Below, piece after piece: positions 25,480-34,754 of a DNA stretch of 64,000 nt (position 1 is the stretch's first letter; every line of letters starts with the position of its first letter). Position numbers and translations under genes: made by a program. The notes under the pieces were generated by a model. That model did no database searches and was not told the origin of the DNA. It worked only from the letters and a program-made list of their open reading frames with translations. The stretch is from the NCBI GenBank assembly GCA_024277135.1, contig JAJRVV010000087.1, positions 1 through 64,000 of the forward strand, in the 5' to 3' direction. This stretch comes from Chloroflexota bacterium (lineage in GTDB: Bacteria; Chloroflexota; Anaerolineae; Promineifilales; Promineifilaceae).

Positions 25480-25533
25480 CCTTACTGTTTCGGGAATTGC
25501 AATTTCCGAAACATGCCGTCCGAAACAGGAAGG
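25480..25533. promoter_or_regulatory. Nested inverted repeats in the AraC/YitT divergent region
   Basis: The inner repeat GTTTCGGGAATTGC/AATTTCCGAAAC (25487-25512) is symmetric at 24 of 26 positions. The outer arms CCTTACTGTTTCGG (25480-25493) and CCGAAACAGGAAGG (25520-25533) match at 13 of 14. Three copies of the half-site CCGAAAC/GTTTCGG result. The position, 44-98 bp before the yitT-like start and about 100-150 bp before the AraC start, suits an operator controlling both directions. Confidence 0.7.
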
Positions 25534-25630
25534 TTAAAAACGAGCGAACCCTTTGTTGAGTTTTTTGCAGCCTATTGTAAATGTCGCAGCACGATTGCAG
25601 GGGAATGAAACGACGATTTAGGTGACTGGA

Positions 25631-26515
25631 ATGACGGCAAATCAGTTTCCAACACATCCTTTACGGCCGATGAGCGGCGGCACAAATGATGGGATACGGC
25701 CGTTACGTTACGATTATTGGCGCACTGGCTACGGCGTTGCCACCACCCCTCTGCCTGATTTATGGGTGGCGCAGGCAGGCGAGTATCATTGCAAACCGGG
25801 GTATACCACTGGCAATTTCGAGCATTCGCATCGCATTCAGATTTTTTATCATTTGCAGGGGAGGGCGGTGTGGGGCGACGGCCGTGCCGCCATCTCCGTT
25901 TCCAGAGGCGATTTGCTCATCTTTCCGCCCAGACATCAATTTATTTACCAGTCAGAAGGGGCGATGAAACATCATTGGATGGGGGTAGAAGGCGTTTGGC
26001 CGTCCTTGTTTATCCAGCCGGGGCAACATCATGTGTCGCTGGCGTATGACAGCGAAATTGAAGCGAAATTTGTGGCGATTCGGGAGGTGTTGATTTTACG
26101 CAAGCCGGGTCATGCGCTGCGATCCATTGGCTTGTTGTATGAGTTGATGGCGCGGGTGGTGGAATTGTTGGGCAGAACGGCCGTTTCCCACTCCACCTAT
26201 CCCGACACCGTGCAAAACGCCATCACCCATTTGCGCGAAAATTATGCGGCCAAATATGAAGCGCCGGCGACGGCGGCGGCGGCCGGGGTCAGCCAATCCC
26301 ATTTGCGCGCCTTGTTCGAGAAGTGGCTGGGCGAATCGCCGCGCCAATTTCACACCCGCTACCGGATCGAGCAGTCAGCGCGGCTGCTCAATGAACAGCG
26401 GTTGGGCGTGACGGAAGTGGCTTACCACCTGGGCTTTGCCGACACGCGCCACTTCTCGCGCACTTTTAAGCGGGTGATGGGTTTGTCGCCGGGAAAGTAC
26501 CGGAGCCAGGAGTAG
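25631..26515 (+). CDS. AraC-family transcriptional regulator
   Basis: The product is 294 aa. The N-terminal cupin-type sensing domain (residues 35-150) has YHCKPGYTTGNFEHSHRIQI and RGDLLIFPPRHQFIY, giving a possible effector pocket with several His. The C-terminal tandem helix-turn-helix (about 195-292) has ATAAAAGVSQSHLRALFEKW, GESPRQFHTRYRIEQS and FADTRHFSRTFKRVMGLSPG. ATG 25631 with AGGTGA upstream is preferred to GTG 25622. It diverges from the twelve-gene cluster and probably activates it in response to an aminophosphonate or amine. Confidence 0.92.
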   Translation: MTANQFPTHPLRPMSGGTNDGIRPLRYDYWRTGYGVATTPLPDLWVAQAGEYHCKPGYTTGNFEHSHRIQIFYHLQGRAVWGDGRAAISVSRGDLLIFPPRHQFIYQSEGAMKHHWMGVEGVWPSLFIQPGQHHVSLAYDSEIEAKFVAIREVLILRKPGHALRSIGLLYELMARVVELLGRTAVSHSTYPDTVQNAITHLRENYAAKYEAPATAAAAGVSQSHLRALFEKWLGESPRQFHTRYRIEQSARLLNEQRLGVTEVAYHLGFADTRHFSRTFKRVMGLSPGKYRSQE

Positions 26516-26517
26516 AC

Positions 26518-27570
26518 TCACCCGATTTGATGAACGGCCGTTACCATATTTTTCAACTTCGCCAACACAATCTCACGGGGCAGCATCCCTAACCCGCAAT
26601 CAGGGCCAACAATCAGCCGGTCGGCGTCAATGTGGGCCAACGCCTGCCGCAGTCGCGCTTCAATCTCTTCAACCGTTTCCACACGGGAACGGGCAATGCC
26701 GATGGCGCCAAAAATGACGGCCGTTTTCCTCAATTTCTCCAGTAAAGTCAAATCATTATGACGATGGGCGTCCTCAATCGAAACCGCCTGGATAGAAGAA
26801 GCGTCAATCGCATCCGCCAGCCGAAAATACGCCATCTGATCAGCTTTGGCAAAATCAGCCTGATCCAAATGGTCGGGATAGCCGCAGCACATATGCACGG
26901 CGCGGGTGACGCGGTCCGGCAGGCCGTCGAAACAGCGTTCCAGATTGTCGAAACCAAACGCCAATGCTTTGTCCGTGTTGCGGGCAAAAACCGGCTCGTC
27001 AATCTGAATCCAGGCACAGCCGGCGGCGGCCAGGGCTAACACTTCTTGATTGAGCGCTTGCGCCAGATCGGCGCCTAGTTTGGCTTCGTCGCGGTAATAG
27101 GCGTCGGCCGTGCTGCCGCTGATGGTCATCGGGCCGGGCAGGGTGATTTTAACCGGATGGTCGGTTGCAGCCTGGGCTGCGGCGTAATCGCGGGGCAAGA
27201 TGGGGTCGCGGGCGCGGATGGGGCCGGTGATGGTGGGCACTTCGGCCACCCAGGCGCCGTTACGCAGGCTTACTTTTGTTAGATTGGTAAAGTCAAACCC
27301 GTCAAAATTGCGACATTGGTAATGAATATAATTTTCGCGCCGGATTTCGCCGTCGGTGGGAATGTCAATACCCGCCTTGATTTGATCCTGAATGACCTCA
27401 TGCGTGGCGCGATCATGAATTTCATCAATGTCGTCCGGTAAATTTTTCAGGTATTTGTCAAAGGCTTTGGTGGGGGCCTGGCTGCCCGTTCCGCCTACGC
27501 GGAACCAGTCGGGGGTAGGGACGTAATCTGGTTTAGGATACGCGCCGATAGTTGTCGTCAGTAAGGACAT
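26518..27570 (-). CDS. MetE C-terminal-domain family methyltransferase (core-MetE type)
   Basis: The product is 350 aa, only the catalytic half of cobalamin-independent methionine synthase. Zinc ligands are His and Cys in AVHMCCGYP and Cys in VGPDCGLGML, with Glu in VSIEDAHR. GSTADAYY and IQIDEPVFARN match the substrate region. Single-domain members methylate homocysteine from simple donors or act on other thiols. ATG 27570 starts the conserved MSLLTTTIGAYPKP. It converges on the AraC gene with 2 bp between stops. Confidence 0.8.
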   Translation of the reverse strand: MSLLTTTIGAYPKPDYVPTPDWFRVGGTGSQAPTKAFDKYLKNLPDDIDEIHDRATHEVIQDQIKAGIDIPTDGEIRRENYIHYQCRNFDGFDFTNLTKVSLRNGAWVAEVPTITGPIRARDPILPRDYAAAQAATDHPVKITLPGPMTISGSTADAYYRDEAKLGADLAQALNQEVLALAAAGCAWIQIDEPVFARNTDKALAFGFDNLERCFDGLPDRVTRAVHMCCGYPDHLDQADFAKADQMAYFRLADAIDASSIQAVSIEDAHRHNDLTLLEKLRKTAVIFGAIGIARSRVETVEEIEARLRQALAHIDADRLIVGPDCGLGMLPREIVLAKLKNMVTAVHQIG

Positions 27571-27648
27571 GAAGCGCTCCGCAGGGTGACAAGGCGACAA
27601 GGTGAAGCCGCAAAGAAGCGATCAATCACCTTGCCACCCTGTCGTAAA

Positions 27649-28422
27649 TTATTCAGGCGTTACGTAAGCGGCCGTGATCCCGCCATCGGCCAAGAAGGTA
27701 GCCCCGGTGGTAAAGGATGCGTCGTCAGAGGCCAAAAACAAGGCGGCTTTTGCCATCTCCTTCGCCTCCCCAAAACGTCCCATGGGGATATGAACCAGGC
27801 GTCGCTGCCGCTTCTCCTCCGTGTTCAGGAACTTCATCAGCAATTCAGTATGCAACGGCCCAGGGCATAGCGCATTGACGCGAATGTTTTCGCGAGCATG
27901 GATAGTGGCCAGCTCACGGGTCATGGACAACACCGCCCCTTTGCTGGCGGTGTACGCCAATTGGGGCGTGGCCGCGCCCAAAATGGCGACAAAGGAGGCG
28001 GTGTTGATGATGGAACCGCCGCCCGCCCGCCGCAATGCTGGAATGCCATATTTGCAGCCCAGGAATACTCCTTTGACATTAATGGCCATCGTCAAGTCCC
28101 ACACGTCTACGGCCGTGTTGATGGCGTCGTCATCCTGGGCATGGGAAATGCCGGCATTGTTAAACAGCACATTCAGTTTGCCAAATTTATCTTCGGCGGC
28201 GCGAACCATATTGTCGCAGTCGGTCTCTTGGGAGATGTCGGCATGGACATAAATGGCCTCGCCGCCAGCGTCGGCGATCATCTGTACCGTCTCTTCTCCG
28301 GCGGCATCGTTAATGTCCACGGCCGCGACTTTGGCGCCTTCTTTGGCAAACAACAACGCCGTTTCCCGACCAATACCACTGCCTGCCCCGGTAATCAAGG
28401 CAACTTTATCTTTTAATCGCAT
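27649..28422 (-). CDS. Short-chain dehydrogenase/reductase
   Basis: The product is 257 aa, classical SDR. NAD-binding TGAGSGIG (residues 11-18), Asp36-type acidic residue (AAVDIND) favouring NAD, NNAGIS, catalytic Ser in INTASFVAI, Tyr-x-x-x-Lys in LAYTASKGAV, and PG motif LCPGPLHTEL. Substrate unknown. Upstream of the MetE-like gene with a 78-bp gap, possibly co-transcribed. Confidence 0.9.
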   Translation of the reverse strand: MRLKDKVALITGAGSGIGRETALLFAKEGAKVAAVDINDAAGEETVQMIADAGGEAIYVHADISQETDCDNMVRAAEDKFGKLNVLFNNAGISHAQDDDAINTAVDVWDLTMAINVKGVFLGCKYGIPALRRAGGGSIINTASFVAILGAATPQLAYTASKGAVLSMTRELATIHARENIRVNALCPGPLHTELLMKFLNTEEKRQRRLVHIPMGRFGEAKEMAKAALFLASDDASFTTGATFLADGGITAAYVTPE

Positions 28423-28763
28423 AACTCTCTCCTTAACTTAAATTTTTCTTTTTGGCCTTTAGGATTTCATGGAGTTAACACGTGCAATCTAAACCCCCAT
28501 GACCTGCCAACGGCCGTTTTGTTTAATGTGGCAGCAAATCATCTAAATTCCCACGAGTTAAAAGCCGTTTGCGCGCTAATTTGCTGCCGGTTTGGAAAAC
28601 GGCAAAAGTGATGATTTGAGTTACATGGCTGTGTTTGTTAAAATATCGATACTTCGATGGGTTGGAAAATGACTCGCTAATAAACTGCCACTGTTGCCGC
28701 AATCTTCACCCATATCTTTTAATTTAACAGGAATTGAGACAAGACACCAGATGAAAATTCTCA
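28423..28763 (+). promoter_or_regulatory. 341-bp intergenic region with promoter for response regulator
   Basis: TTGAGT (28616-28621), a 17-bp spacer and TAAAAT (28639-28644) lie about 120 bp before the response regulator gene. The rest contains one ACGGCCGT and no gene I can support. Confidence 0.4.
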
Positions 28764-29474
28764 ATGGTTAATTTTGATTCGGGATCATATCGTATTTTGG
28801 TGGTTGACGACAGCCGGTTGCTGCTACAAATGGTAGAAACAACGCTGGTGAATGCCGGATTTGAAGTGTCGACGGCCGTTTCCGGAGAGGAAGCCCTCGA
28901 TCTGATCCATAAGCGAGGTCTGCCCCACCTGGCCATCATAGACATCAACATGCCGCCGGGCATGGACGGCTTTGAATTATGTGCAACTATCCTCGAATTC
29001 AGCGACCTACCCATCATCATGCTCACCGCCATTGACGAAGAAAACACCATCATCGAAGCCATTGACAATTTTGCTGAGGATTACATCACCAAGCCATTCC
29101 ACCCCGGCGAACTGGTTGCCCGAGTCCGCCGCGTATTGCGCCGAATTGGCGATTTTGCTTACACACTCGCCCCCATCACTAAAGTGGATGACCAGTTGGC
29201 AGTAGACTTTCCCGGTTCTCGCGCCATCATCAATGGCGAATCCATTTCATTAACGCCCACCGAAACCAAACTACTTTACATTCTCATGCGCTCCGCGGGC
29301 CGGACCGTCACGGCAGATTTTTTACTGCGCCGACTCTGGCCGCGTGATATTCCCAACAGGGAACGACTACGGGTTTATGTTCACCGGCTGCGGCGCAAAA
29401 TTGAAGCGTCGCCAACCGATCGCCAATACATCACCTCTCATCGGGGTGTAGGGTACACGTTCCAAGCAAATTAA
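28764..29474 (+). CDS. Response regulator, OmpR-type winged helix (paralogue 1)
   Basis: The product is 236 aa. Receiver domain 8-125: acidic pair Asp15-Asp16, phosphorylation site Asp60 (IIDINMPPGMDG), Thr in MLTAID and Lys in YITKPFHPGEL. Trans_reg_C winged helix about 145-234: SLTPTETKLLYILMRSAG, HRLRRKIEA, GVGYTF. Most similar to its neighbour 29717-30433, indicating duplication. No histidine kinase is adjacent. The start lacks a clear ribosome-binding site. Confidence 0.9.
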   Translation: MVNFDSGSYRILVVDDSRLLLQMVETTLVNAGFEVSTAVSGEEALDLIHKRGLPHLAIIDINMPPGMDGFELCATILEFSDLPIIMLTAIDEENTIIEAIDNFAEDYITKPFHPGELVARVRRVLRRIGDFAYTLAPITKVDDQLAVDFPGSRAIINGESISLTPTETKLLYILMRSAGRTVTADFLLRRLWPRDIPNRERLRVYVHRLRRKIEASPTDRQYITSHRGVGYTFQAN

Positions 29475-29592
29475 TTAAGGCGTGGGAGCTGCCAGAAGGC
29501 TCAAAAGTTTATCAGTAAAATAGGGCAACTCACCCATTTTTTGATGGCGGGAAAGTTTGTACAATGTAATGTGCATAGCGCGGTAAACCGCA

Positions 29593-29622
29593 AATGAGCA
29601 ATGAACAATGAGCAATGAACAA
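29593..29622. repeat. Short AATGARY heptamer block
   Basis: Units AATGAGC, AATGAAC, AATGAGC and AATGAAC lie between the two response regulator genes, flanked by GCGCGGTAAACCGCA and GCGCGGTTAACGCAA. Confidence 0.8.
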
Positions 29623-29716
29623 ATAAATTGCGCGGTTAACGCAAATGTTGCAGAGGAATTCTATAAAAGGTTTGAAAAGAGATGGGGTTAACGGAAGATA
29701 ACAACGAGGCAGTAAC

Positions 29717-30433
29717 ATGAACAGTAAACAAACCATTCTGGTCGTTGACGACAACATGTATACTATCCGCATTGTCAAGCATGCGCTGGCGCAGGCAGAT
29801 TACACGGTTTTGTCGGCCGCATCTGGCGAAGAAGCGCTGAGCACGGTTATCGAGCGGGGGCTGCCCCATCTGGCGGTGGTGGATTTGCACATGCCGCCAG
29901 GCATGAGCGGTTTTGAGTTTTGCCGCCAGATTCATCAATTCAGCGATATGCCAGTTATCATGCTGACGGCCGTCAACGAAGAAAAAACCATCATCAACGC
30001 CCTGGAAGAACATGCCGAAGATTACATCATCAAACCATTCAGCCCTGGTGAACTGGTGGCTCGTGTGCGCCGGGTACTGCGGCGAATGGGCAGTTTTGCT
30101 TATGCGTTGCAGCCGCTCACCCAGGTTGATGATCGGTTAGCAATTGATTTCCCCAAACGGAAAGCGATCGTCAATGGCGAGTCCATCTCCCTCACGCCCA
30201 CTGAAACCCGCTTGCTATACATCCTCATGCGCAGTGCTGGTGAAACTGTCACCACCGAATTTATCATTCGCCGCTTGTGGCCGTTGGAACCCGCTTTTGA
30301 AGACCGGCTGCATGTCCATATGCACCGGCTGCGGCGCAAAATTGAGGAGAAGTCAAATCCGCGTTACATCGTTTCTGAACGAGGGTTGGGCTATATTTTC
30401 CAGCCCGGCTCGGAAATGATCACAGCCAATTAG
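29717..30433 (+). CDS. Response regulator, OmpR-type winged helix (paralogue 2)
   Basis: The product is 238 aa. Receiver Asp11-Asp12, phosphorylation site Asp56 (VVDLHMPPGMSG), switch Thr in MLTAVN and Lys in YIIKPFSPGEL. Winged helix SLTPTETRLLYILMRSAGE, MHRLRRKIEEK, RGLGYIF. Architecture and spacing match paralogue 1, and the linker (YALQPLTQVDDRLAIDF) is conserved. GAGG 7 bp before ATG 29717. Also lacks a partner kinase nearby. Confidence 0.9.
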   Translation: MNSKQTILVVDDNMYTIRIVKHALAQADYTVLSAASGEEALSTVIERGLPHLAVVDLHMPPGMSGFEFCRQIHQFSDMPVIMLTAVNEEKTIINALEEHAEDYIIKPFSPGELVARVRRVLRRMGSFAYALQPLTQVDDRLAIDFPKRKAIVNGESISLTPTETRLLYILMRSAGETVTTEFIIRRLWPLEPAFEDRLHVHMHRLRRKIEEKSNPRYIVSERGLGYIFQPGSEMITAN

Positions 30434-30452
30434 TTCCGCTTTCCCCGTTTTG

Positions 30453-31115
30453 ATGCCCGACCAAATTACCATCGCGCGCGTGAAGCAAGCGCTGGCATTG
30501 CCCGGTTTTGACAGCATGTCCGCCCGCCGCCAGATGTCGCCGCTGGGGCGCCCCATCCGCCGGGAGCCAAACCAGCCGGGGCAGGCGCGGGTAGGCGGGG
30601 TACTCATCTTGCTTTTTTGCCGCGAGGGGGAAATGTACCTGGTCCTCACCCGGCGGCGGGAGGATTTGAATGCCCATGCCGGGCAAATCTCGTTTCCGGG
30701 CGGTCGGCAGGATGATGGAGAGTCCCTGGCGAATACGGCCGTGCGCGAAGCACATGAAGAAATCGGCGTTCCGCCTGACGCCATCACCCTTATCGGCCGC
30801 ATCGAACCGCTGTACATCCCTCCCTCCGACTTTGAAGTGCATCCGTTCGTGGGCTGGTATCACAATGGGGAACGGCCGTCCTTCATCCCCAGCGAAAGCG
30901 AAGTGGCTGAAGTGCTGGAAGTGTCGCTGCGCCACCTGCTAGACCCAGCCACGCGCGTTGTCGAACGCTGGAATCTGCGCGGAGCAGAGCTGGATGTGCC
31001 GTTTTACGACGTGTACGGTCACAAAGTTTGGGGCGCCACCGCCATCATGCTCAGCGATTTTTTGGCCCGGCTGCGGGCGGTGCGGAAACTTGCCCCGGCC
31101 GCCGGGCGATGGTAG
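30453..31115 (+). CDS. NUDIX hydrolase, CoA pyrophosphatase type
   Basis: The product is 220 aa. The Nudix box is spread over FPGGRQDDGESLANTAVREAHEEIG, preceded by LTRRREDLNAHAGQISFPGG, which matches the CoA-diphosphatase (YeaB/NudL) extension. It would hydrolyse CoA or related dinucleotides. Start ATG 30453; TTG 30450 is the alternative. The 3' end overlaps the convergent histidine kinase gene by 65 bp. Confidence 0.88.
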   Translation: MPDQITIARVKQALALPGFDSMSARRQMSPLGRPIRREPNQPGQARVGGVLILLFCREGEMYLVLTRRREDLNAHAGQISFPGGRQDDGESLANTAVREAHEEIGVPPDAITLIGRIEPLYIPPSDFEVHPFVGWYHNGERPSFIPSESEVAEVLEVSLRHLLDPATRVVERWNLRGAELDVPFYDVYGHKVWGATAIMLSDFLARLRAVRKLAPAAGRW

Positions 31116-32559
31116 AGCCTTCGGGAAGGTTGGTGATAGGCAGGCGGACGATGAACAGGCTGCCCTGTCCCTTCGCGCTGCGAGCCTGAATCAATCCCCC
31201 ATGCGCTTCCACCAATTCGCGCACAATGGCTAACCCCAACCCGGAACCGCGACGGCCGTCCCGCCGCGACCGTGATTTATCCACCTGGTAAAACCGCTCA
31301 AAAATCCGGGACAATTCCGTTTCCGCAATCCCTTTCCCCGTATCCTGCACCAACACCTCCACCGCTTTATCGCCATGCTGTTTTACCGTCAGGTGTACCC
31401 GGCCGCCAGATGGGGTATGAGTCAGCGCATTGTCCGTCAGATTGGTGAAAACCTGCATCAGCCGGTCATAATCGCCAATGACCGGCGGCACAGGCGCAGC
31501 ATCCAGCGTCAGGTGAATGTCCAGCGTTTGGGCGCGCAAGGCCAGATTATGCCGCACCTCGGTCAGCAGGTCGGCGATGTTGACCGGCTCCTGCGCCAGT
31601 TGCAGGGTTCCTGATTCGATGCGGGCCAGATCAAGCAGTTGGCTGACCATGCGCGACATGCGATCCGCTTCGTTGTGGATGATGCTGGCGGCCCGTTCTT
31701 GTTCTTCCGGGGAAACGGCCGTGCCATCCAGCAACGCCTGGCTCCATCCCTGAATCGAAGTCAGAGGCGTTTTTAGATCGTGCGACACATTGGCCACCAA
31801 ATCCCGTTGGGACTGGTGCGCCATGCGCACCCGCGCCGCCATGCTGTTGAAACTTTCCGCCACCCGCCGCACTTCTTCGGGGCCGCGCGGCCGGATTTGC
31901 TGGTCATAATTCCCTTCGGCGATCGCCGCCGCGCCATCGGCCAACTGCCGCAGCGGTTTAGCCACGGATCGGGCGATGATCAACGCCAAAATCACCGCTA
32001 AAAACAGGGTAGCGCTGCCAGCCCAAAACAAGGGGCGGAAGAAAGAGTCTCTGAAAAAGCCGAGAGCGGACGGTTCGGGCGCGGCATAAAAGAGGCGGGC
32101 GCGGGCGTTGAGCGGCAAGGTGATCCCTGGCCCGTAGATGAGCCAGCGGGAGCCATCGGGGGCTTGATACCGGCCAAAGATGGCGTTGGCTTCCAGGCCA
32201 GGAAAAAGTCTTTGGACGCGCTGATCAATGTCGTTGGCGGCGGTTCCAGCCCATTCGCCATCGCTGTCGTAGAGGATGCGGCCGCTGCCGGTGTTGGTCA
32301 GAATCACGCGCACGTCATTTTCGGCGGCGATGCGGGACAGCGTTTCTTCGATGGAACCGGGACGGGCATCCACCTCGCGCAGCCGGCCGATTTGGGTGCG
32401 GTTGCTGCGGCTGACGGCTGTTAACTGGGCCAATGTGGGCAAATAGCGCGCGACGGGCCGCGTTACCACCAGAAACAGGGTAACGGCCGTCACCAAGAGG
32501 ACGGCGCCGATCAACAAAAAGTAGGATGCCAGCAAACGGCTGCGCAAACTTTTGAACAT
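31051..32559 (-). CDS. Sensor histidine kinase with HAMP domain
   Basis: The product is 502 aa. Membrane segments at about 10-33 and 180-205 enclose an extracytoplasmic sensor of about 145 residues. HAMP (ARSVAKPLRQLADGAAAIAEG), HisKA with His in VANVSHDLKTPLTSIQG, and HATPase with N box NLTDNALTHT, G1 DTGKGIAE and G2 GSGLGLAIV follow. It lies 85 bp downstream of its response regulator gene. A Pro/Arg-rich tail overlaps the convergent NUDIX gene. Signal unknown. Confidence 0.93.
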   Translation of the reverse strand: MFKSLRSRLLASYFLLIGAVLLVTAVTLFLVVTRPVARYLPTLAQLTAVSRSNRTQIGRLREVDARPGSIEETLSRIAAENDVRVILTNTGSGRILYDSDGEWAGTAANDIDQRVQRLFPGLEANAIFGRYQAPDGSRWLIYGPGITLPLNARARLFYAAPEPSALGFFRDSFFRPLFWAGSATLFLAVILALIIARSVAKPLRQLADGAAAIAEGNYDQQIRPRGPEEVRRVAESFNSMAARVRMAHQSQRDLVANVSHDLKTPLTSIQGWSQALLDGTAVSPEEQERAASIIHNEADRMSRMVSQLLDLARIESGTLQLAQEPVNIADLLTEVRHNLALRAQTLDIHLTLDAAPVPPVIGDYDRLMQVFTNLTDNALTHTPSGGRVHLTVKQHGDKAVEVLVQDTGKGIAETELSRIFERFYQVDKSRSRRDGRRGSGLGLAIVRELVEAHGGLIQARSAKGQGSLFIVRLPITNLPEGSTIARRPGQVSAPPAAGPKNR

Positions 32560-32644
32560 GGGTTTAGCCTAACGGGTGAACGTGAATTGGGTGTGAGGAA
32601 AATGTAACCAGACTGTAAATCATGCCGGATGGCGGGGACGGCCG

Positions 32645-33331
32645 TTACTCAATTACCGCCAGCTTATACCCCATCCCCCACACCGTTTCGATCTTCAAAG
32701 CGCTCCCGCTCAACTTGTCTCGCAAATGGGCGATATGCACATCCACCGTCCGCGTTTCGCCATAAAACTCATACCCCCACACCAGGTCGAGCAGCTGCTG
32801 GCGGGACAACACCCGGTTGACATGATCTACCAGCGTCAGCGCCAGATCGAACTCTTTGGCGCGCAGATTGACCCGCTGGCCCTGCACCTGCATCTCGCGG
32901 GCGGCGGGATCAATGAGGACATCCCCCAGGCGGCGTATCTGTTCGGGCGGCGGCATGGCGGCCGTTCCCACCCGGCGTAAAATGGCGCGGACGCGGGCCA
33001 CCAACTCGCGCGGGTTAAACGGCTTGGTCAAATAATCGTCCGCGCCCATTTCCAGCCCCACGATTTTATCTACGTCGTCATCGCGGGCGGTGAGCATGAG
33101 GATGGGCAGGTTGCCATCGGCGCGGACGCGGCGGCACACTTCCCACCCGTCCATTTCCGGCATCATCAAGTCCAGCACCAGTAAATCGGGCGGGGATTGT
33201 TTAATTTGGGCTATGGCTTGACGGCCGTCCGTCACCACCGCCACCTGATACCCCTCCTTTTCTAGGTACATGCGGGCCAGTTCGCGGATATTGGCTTCGT
33301 CGTCAGCGATCAGAATGGTTTGTTGGGCCAT
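32645..33331 (-). CDS. Response regulator, OmpR/PhoB family
   Basis: The product is 228 aa. Receiver with Asp10-Asp11, phospho-acceptor Asp54 (LLVLDLMMPEMDG), Thr in MLTARDDD and Lys in YLTKPFNPREL. Winged helix with VNLRAKEFDLALTLV, DVHIAHLRDKL and VWGMGYKL. Forms a RidA-RR-HK operon: 9 bp after the RidA gene and followed by the kinase. Confidence 0.93.
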   Translation of the reverse strand: MAQQTILIADDEANIRELARMYLEKEGYQVAVVTDGRQAIAQIKQSPPDLLVLDLMMPEMDGWEVCRRVRADGNLPILMLTARDDDVDKIVGLEMGADDYLTKPFNPRELVARVRAILRRVGTAAMPPPEQIRRLGDVLIDPAAREMQVQGQRVNLRAKEFDLALTLVDHVNRVLSRQQLLDLVWGYEFYGETRTVDVHIAHLRDKLSGSALKIETVWGMGYKLAVIE

Positions 33332-33340
33332 TGGATGTGA

Positions 33341-33730
33341 TTACTTCTTCTTCACAATCGCCACCGCTTCAATTTCCACCTGCGCTCCCATCGGCAGAGC
33401 GGCCGCCTGCACCGCCGACCGGGCCGGCGGCTTGTTGGCGAAAAATTCGGCGTAAATGGCGTTCATGGTCTGAAAATCGCCCATGTCCTGCAAGAACACG
33501 GTGGTCTTCACCACGTTGTCCAAGCTGGAACCAGCCGCTTTCAACACGGCCTTCAGATTGGTCAACAGTTGCCGGGTTTGGGCTTGCACATCCCCATCCA
33601 CCATCTTACCTGTGGCCGGGTCTAGGGCAATTTGCCCGGCGGTGTAAACCAGTTCGCCCACGCGCACCGCCTGGGAGTAGGGACCGACGGCCGCCGGCGC
33701 CTGGTCGGTGTGGATGATTCGTTTTTTCAT
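33341..33730 (-). CDS. ridA: RidA family deaminase
   Basis: The product is 129 aa from ATG 33730. Hallmarks are GPYSQAVRVGELVYTAGQ, LKAAGSSLDNVVKTTVFL and the active-site Arg in KPPARSAVQAAALPMGAQVEIEAVA. RidA hydrolyses reactive enamines/imines formed by PLP enzymes. Given the many PLP and flavin amine enzymes here, a housekeeping detoxification role is sensible. An in-frame ATG at 33748 extends the N-terminus by six residues not seen in the family. Confidence 0.92.
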   Translation of the reverse strand: MKKRIIHTDQAPAAVGPYSQAVRVGELVYTAGQIALDPATGKMVDGDVQAQTRQLLTNLKAVLKAAGSSLDNVVKTTVFLQDMGDFQTMNAIYAEFFANKPPARSAVQAAALPMGAQVEIEAVAIVKKK

Positions 33731-33848
33731 GGAGGGTCTCCTTTCCATTTGTCAACTTGCGAGGCATTGTAACATGCCGCCGTTTGGCCGGGCAAGGATT
33801 AAGGGAGGGATGGATGGGTATTGCAGTGCGTTTACGTTGGGGGAAGGG

Positions 33849-34649
33849 TTAGGAGAGTAAATGCCACAAACCAGCAGCGGCAAACCCGCCAATGAGCGAG
33901 GCCCACAGGTTGACGATATCGTTGTTAAGCCATGACCAACCGCGCCGCGACCGTGTCTCCTGCCCGCATTTGTGGATTTTGCGCTCGGTCTCTTTCTGGC
34001 ACACAGCGCAGTAATAAATTTGTTGGACGGTGGCTCCCAGAAAACTGTCGGACAGCGAACCCAGCAGGCCGCCTAATCCGCCGCCGGCCGTCAATACGCC
34101 CAGGCTGTGTCCGGGCATGAGCAGTCCCGCCGTCAGCCCGATGATGAGGCCGCCGATGAGGGAAACGGCCGTGCCCAACCACGACACTCCGCCCGATGTG
34201 CCGGCCTCTACCACACGGCCGTTGGTGATGAGGCGCGGCGGTTGGCGGCTGAGCGTGCCTAACTCTGTGGCCCAGGTGTCGGCGGTGACTGTGGCCATCA
34301 CCCCTGCAAATAAGGGAAACCAGACCCCGCTCGGCCAGATGGCGCTGGCCAATGCTAACAAAGCGCCCAGGCCGCCATTAGCCAACACCTGCCCGGCGTC
34401 CCGACGATGCCCTTTGTCAAATTTCTCGGCCGCCGTTTTTTTCTCTGGCTCTTTATAATGGGAAAGCAGGCTGGAACTGACGAAGAAAATGGCGAGGATA
34501 ACGCCCCACTGCCAGCCGCCCATGCCAAAAGTGAGCGTGCCCACCCCCAGGGCGCTGGCGCCGCCGGAGCGGGACAACGAGCCGCGCCAGTAAGCCAGCG
34601 CCACGATGATGAAACTGATGAGAAAAGCGGTGAAGAGTTGTTGAACCAT
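33849..34649 (-). CDS. DUF92 family membrane protein
   Basis: The product is 266 aa with about six membrane helices. Conserved family stretches: LTFGMGGWQWGVIL, KGHRRDAGQVLANGG, VTADTWATELGTLS, GTSGGVSWLGTAVSLIGG and GSLSDSFLGATVQ. Cysteines in IYYCAVCQKETERKIHKCG form a zinc-ribbon-like loop. Homologues (TMEM19/plant VTE6) include a phytyl-phosphate kinase; the bacterial function is unsettled. Confidence 0.85.
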   Translation of the reverse strand: MVQQLFTAFLISFIIVALAYWRGSLSRSGGASALGVGTLTFGMGGWQWGVILAIFFVSSSLLSHYKEPEKKTAAEKFDKGHRRDAGQVLANGGLGALLALASAIWPSGVWFPLFAGVMATVTADTWATELGTLSRQPPRLITNGRVVEAGTSGGVSWLGTAVSLIGGLIIGLTAGLLMPGHSLGVLTAGGGLGGLLGSLSDSFLGATVQQIYYCAVCQKETERKIHKCGQETRSRRGWSWLNNDIVNLWASLIGGFAAAGLWHLLS

Positions 34650-34754
34650 TGCCGGTGGTGGTCAGAATTGTGGAAATGTCGCGCATCGTGGAGTTTACCA
34701 AAGGCCGGCAGGTGTGACGAGAGATTACAAAAGTCTGGCGGATTTATGTAATCT

